From positions 1 through 43,750 of the forward strand of contig JAMLIA010000022.1 in the NCBI GenBank assembly GCA_023954495.1: 43,750 nt of DNA. The letters run 5' to 3'. Made by a program: the position numbers and the translations under genes. Each line of letters starts with the position of its first letter. The stretch's first letter is position 1. Below are positions 43,565-43,750 of this stretch, in pieces. The stretch is from Thermomicrobiales bacterium (GTDB lineage Bacteria > Chloroflexota > Chloroflexia > Thermomicrobiales > CFX8). The notes under the pieces were generated by a model, which was given only the letters and a program-made list of their open reading frames with translations, did no database searches and was not told the origin of the DNA.

Positions 43565-43750
43565 TCAATCTGCTGACGCGACGGCGGCCGCGATCAGATA
43601 GACGTAATCGTTGATCACGTACGGGATCTAGAGCGGGGTCGGGTTGGACGCCGTACCCAGTGGTTCGTTGCCGGGCAGCGACACGATCGCGCCGTTCTTG
43701 ACCGCAGGAATCTGTGAGAGCAGCGGGTCGCCCTCAAGCGCCGAGACTAG
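43565..43750 (-). pseudogene. Remnant of a siderophore-binding protein (FepB-like) with an in-frame amber codon
   Basis: The last 62 codons of an iron-siderophore binding protein run in from the window edge: LVSALEGDPLLSQIPAVKNG, AIVSLPGNEPLGTASNPTPL, then TAG at 43630-43628, then IPYVINDYVYLIAAAVASAD and TGA. In relatives the motif is PTPLSIPYV, so a Ser codon TCG has probably become TAG. The reading frame continues as sensible protein on both sides of the amber. The upstream part lies outside the window. Confidence 0.72.

Noticed and set aside
1-43750. tRNA, rRNA, CRISPR array or insertion sequence
   Set aside because: I saw no T-loop/cloverleaf patterns, no spaced direct repeats and no transposase-like protein; the only mobile-type gene is the tyrosine recombinase.

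Overview
The window looks like a chromosomal piece of a high-GC, non-proteobacterial bacterium, most likely a Chloroflexota member near Thermomicrobia/Sphaerobacter. This is an inference from three things: protein style (type-2 ferredoxin-NADP reductase, large LuxR-type ATPases, DUF3891, archaeal-like NAPRT and dUTPase), frequent GTG/TTG starts, and short GC-rich gene spacing. I saw no rRNA, tRNA, CRISPR array or insertion sequence. Coding density is about 90 percent, and genes alternate strand in small groups.

Left part (1-12.4 kb): a membrane-anchored HExxH peptidase, a ferredoxin-NADP reductase, a 2-hydroxyacid dehydrogenase, a class III aminotransferase with a strong terminator, and a minus-strand MFS transporter / unknown / upp operon divergent from a Fur-family regulator. 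An amidase follows, convergent with a fused LutB-LutA-type iron-sulfur protein.

Middle (12.4-31.6 kb): an orphan GAF histidine kinase, an ABC exporter, an M42 peptidase and an MBL hydrolase lead to the most unusual locus (18.7-22.3 kb). That locus is a three-gene NitT/TauT-type ABC importer whose permease is fused in frame to a complete MenA/UbiA-type prenyltransferase. Divergent from it is a small [3Fe-4S]-type ferredoxin overlapping a 1034-residue LuxR-family ATPase regulator, followed by a DUF3891 gene. Next come a dUTPase, nicotinate phosphoribosyltransferase, a second [3Fe-4S]-type ferredoxin, mannose-6-phosphate isomerase and NAD synthetase.

Right part (31.6-43.75 kb): a second MBL hydrolase, a uroporphyrinogen-decarboxylase-like protein coupled to a degenerate receiver-like protein, a lipoprotein overlapping a tyrosine recombinase, a second M42 peptidase, a class V aminotransferase, an M19 dipeptidase, LarE, a flippase-like membrane protein and a zinc-ribbon membrane protein. 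The right edge is a decayed siderophore ABC transporter: the binding-protein remnant has an in-frame amber codon and abuts an ATPase that has lost its Walker A half.

Connections worth reading: the dUTPase and recombinase promoters carry the same 12-base palindromic element over the start site. The ABC-MenA fusion suggests uptake of a quinone head-group precursor coupled to its prenylation. Lactate-related genes (LutBA fusion, LarE) occur without their usual partners.
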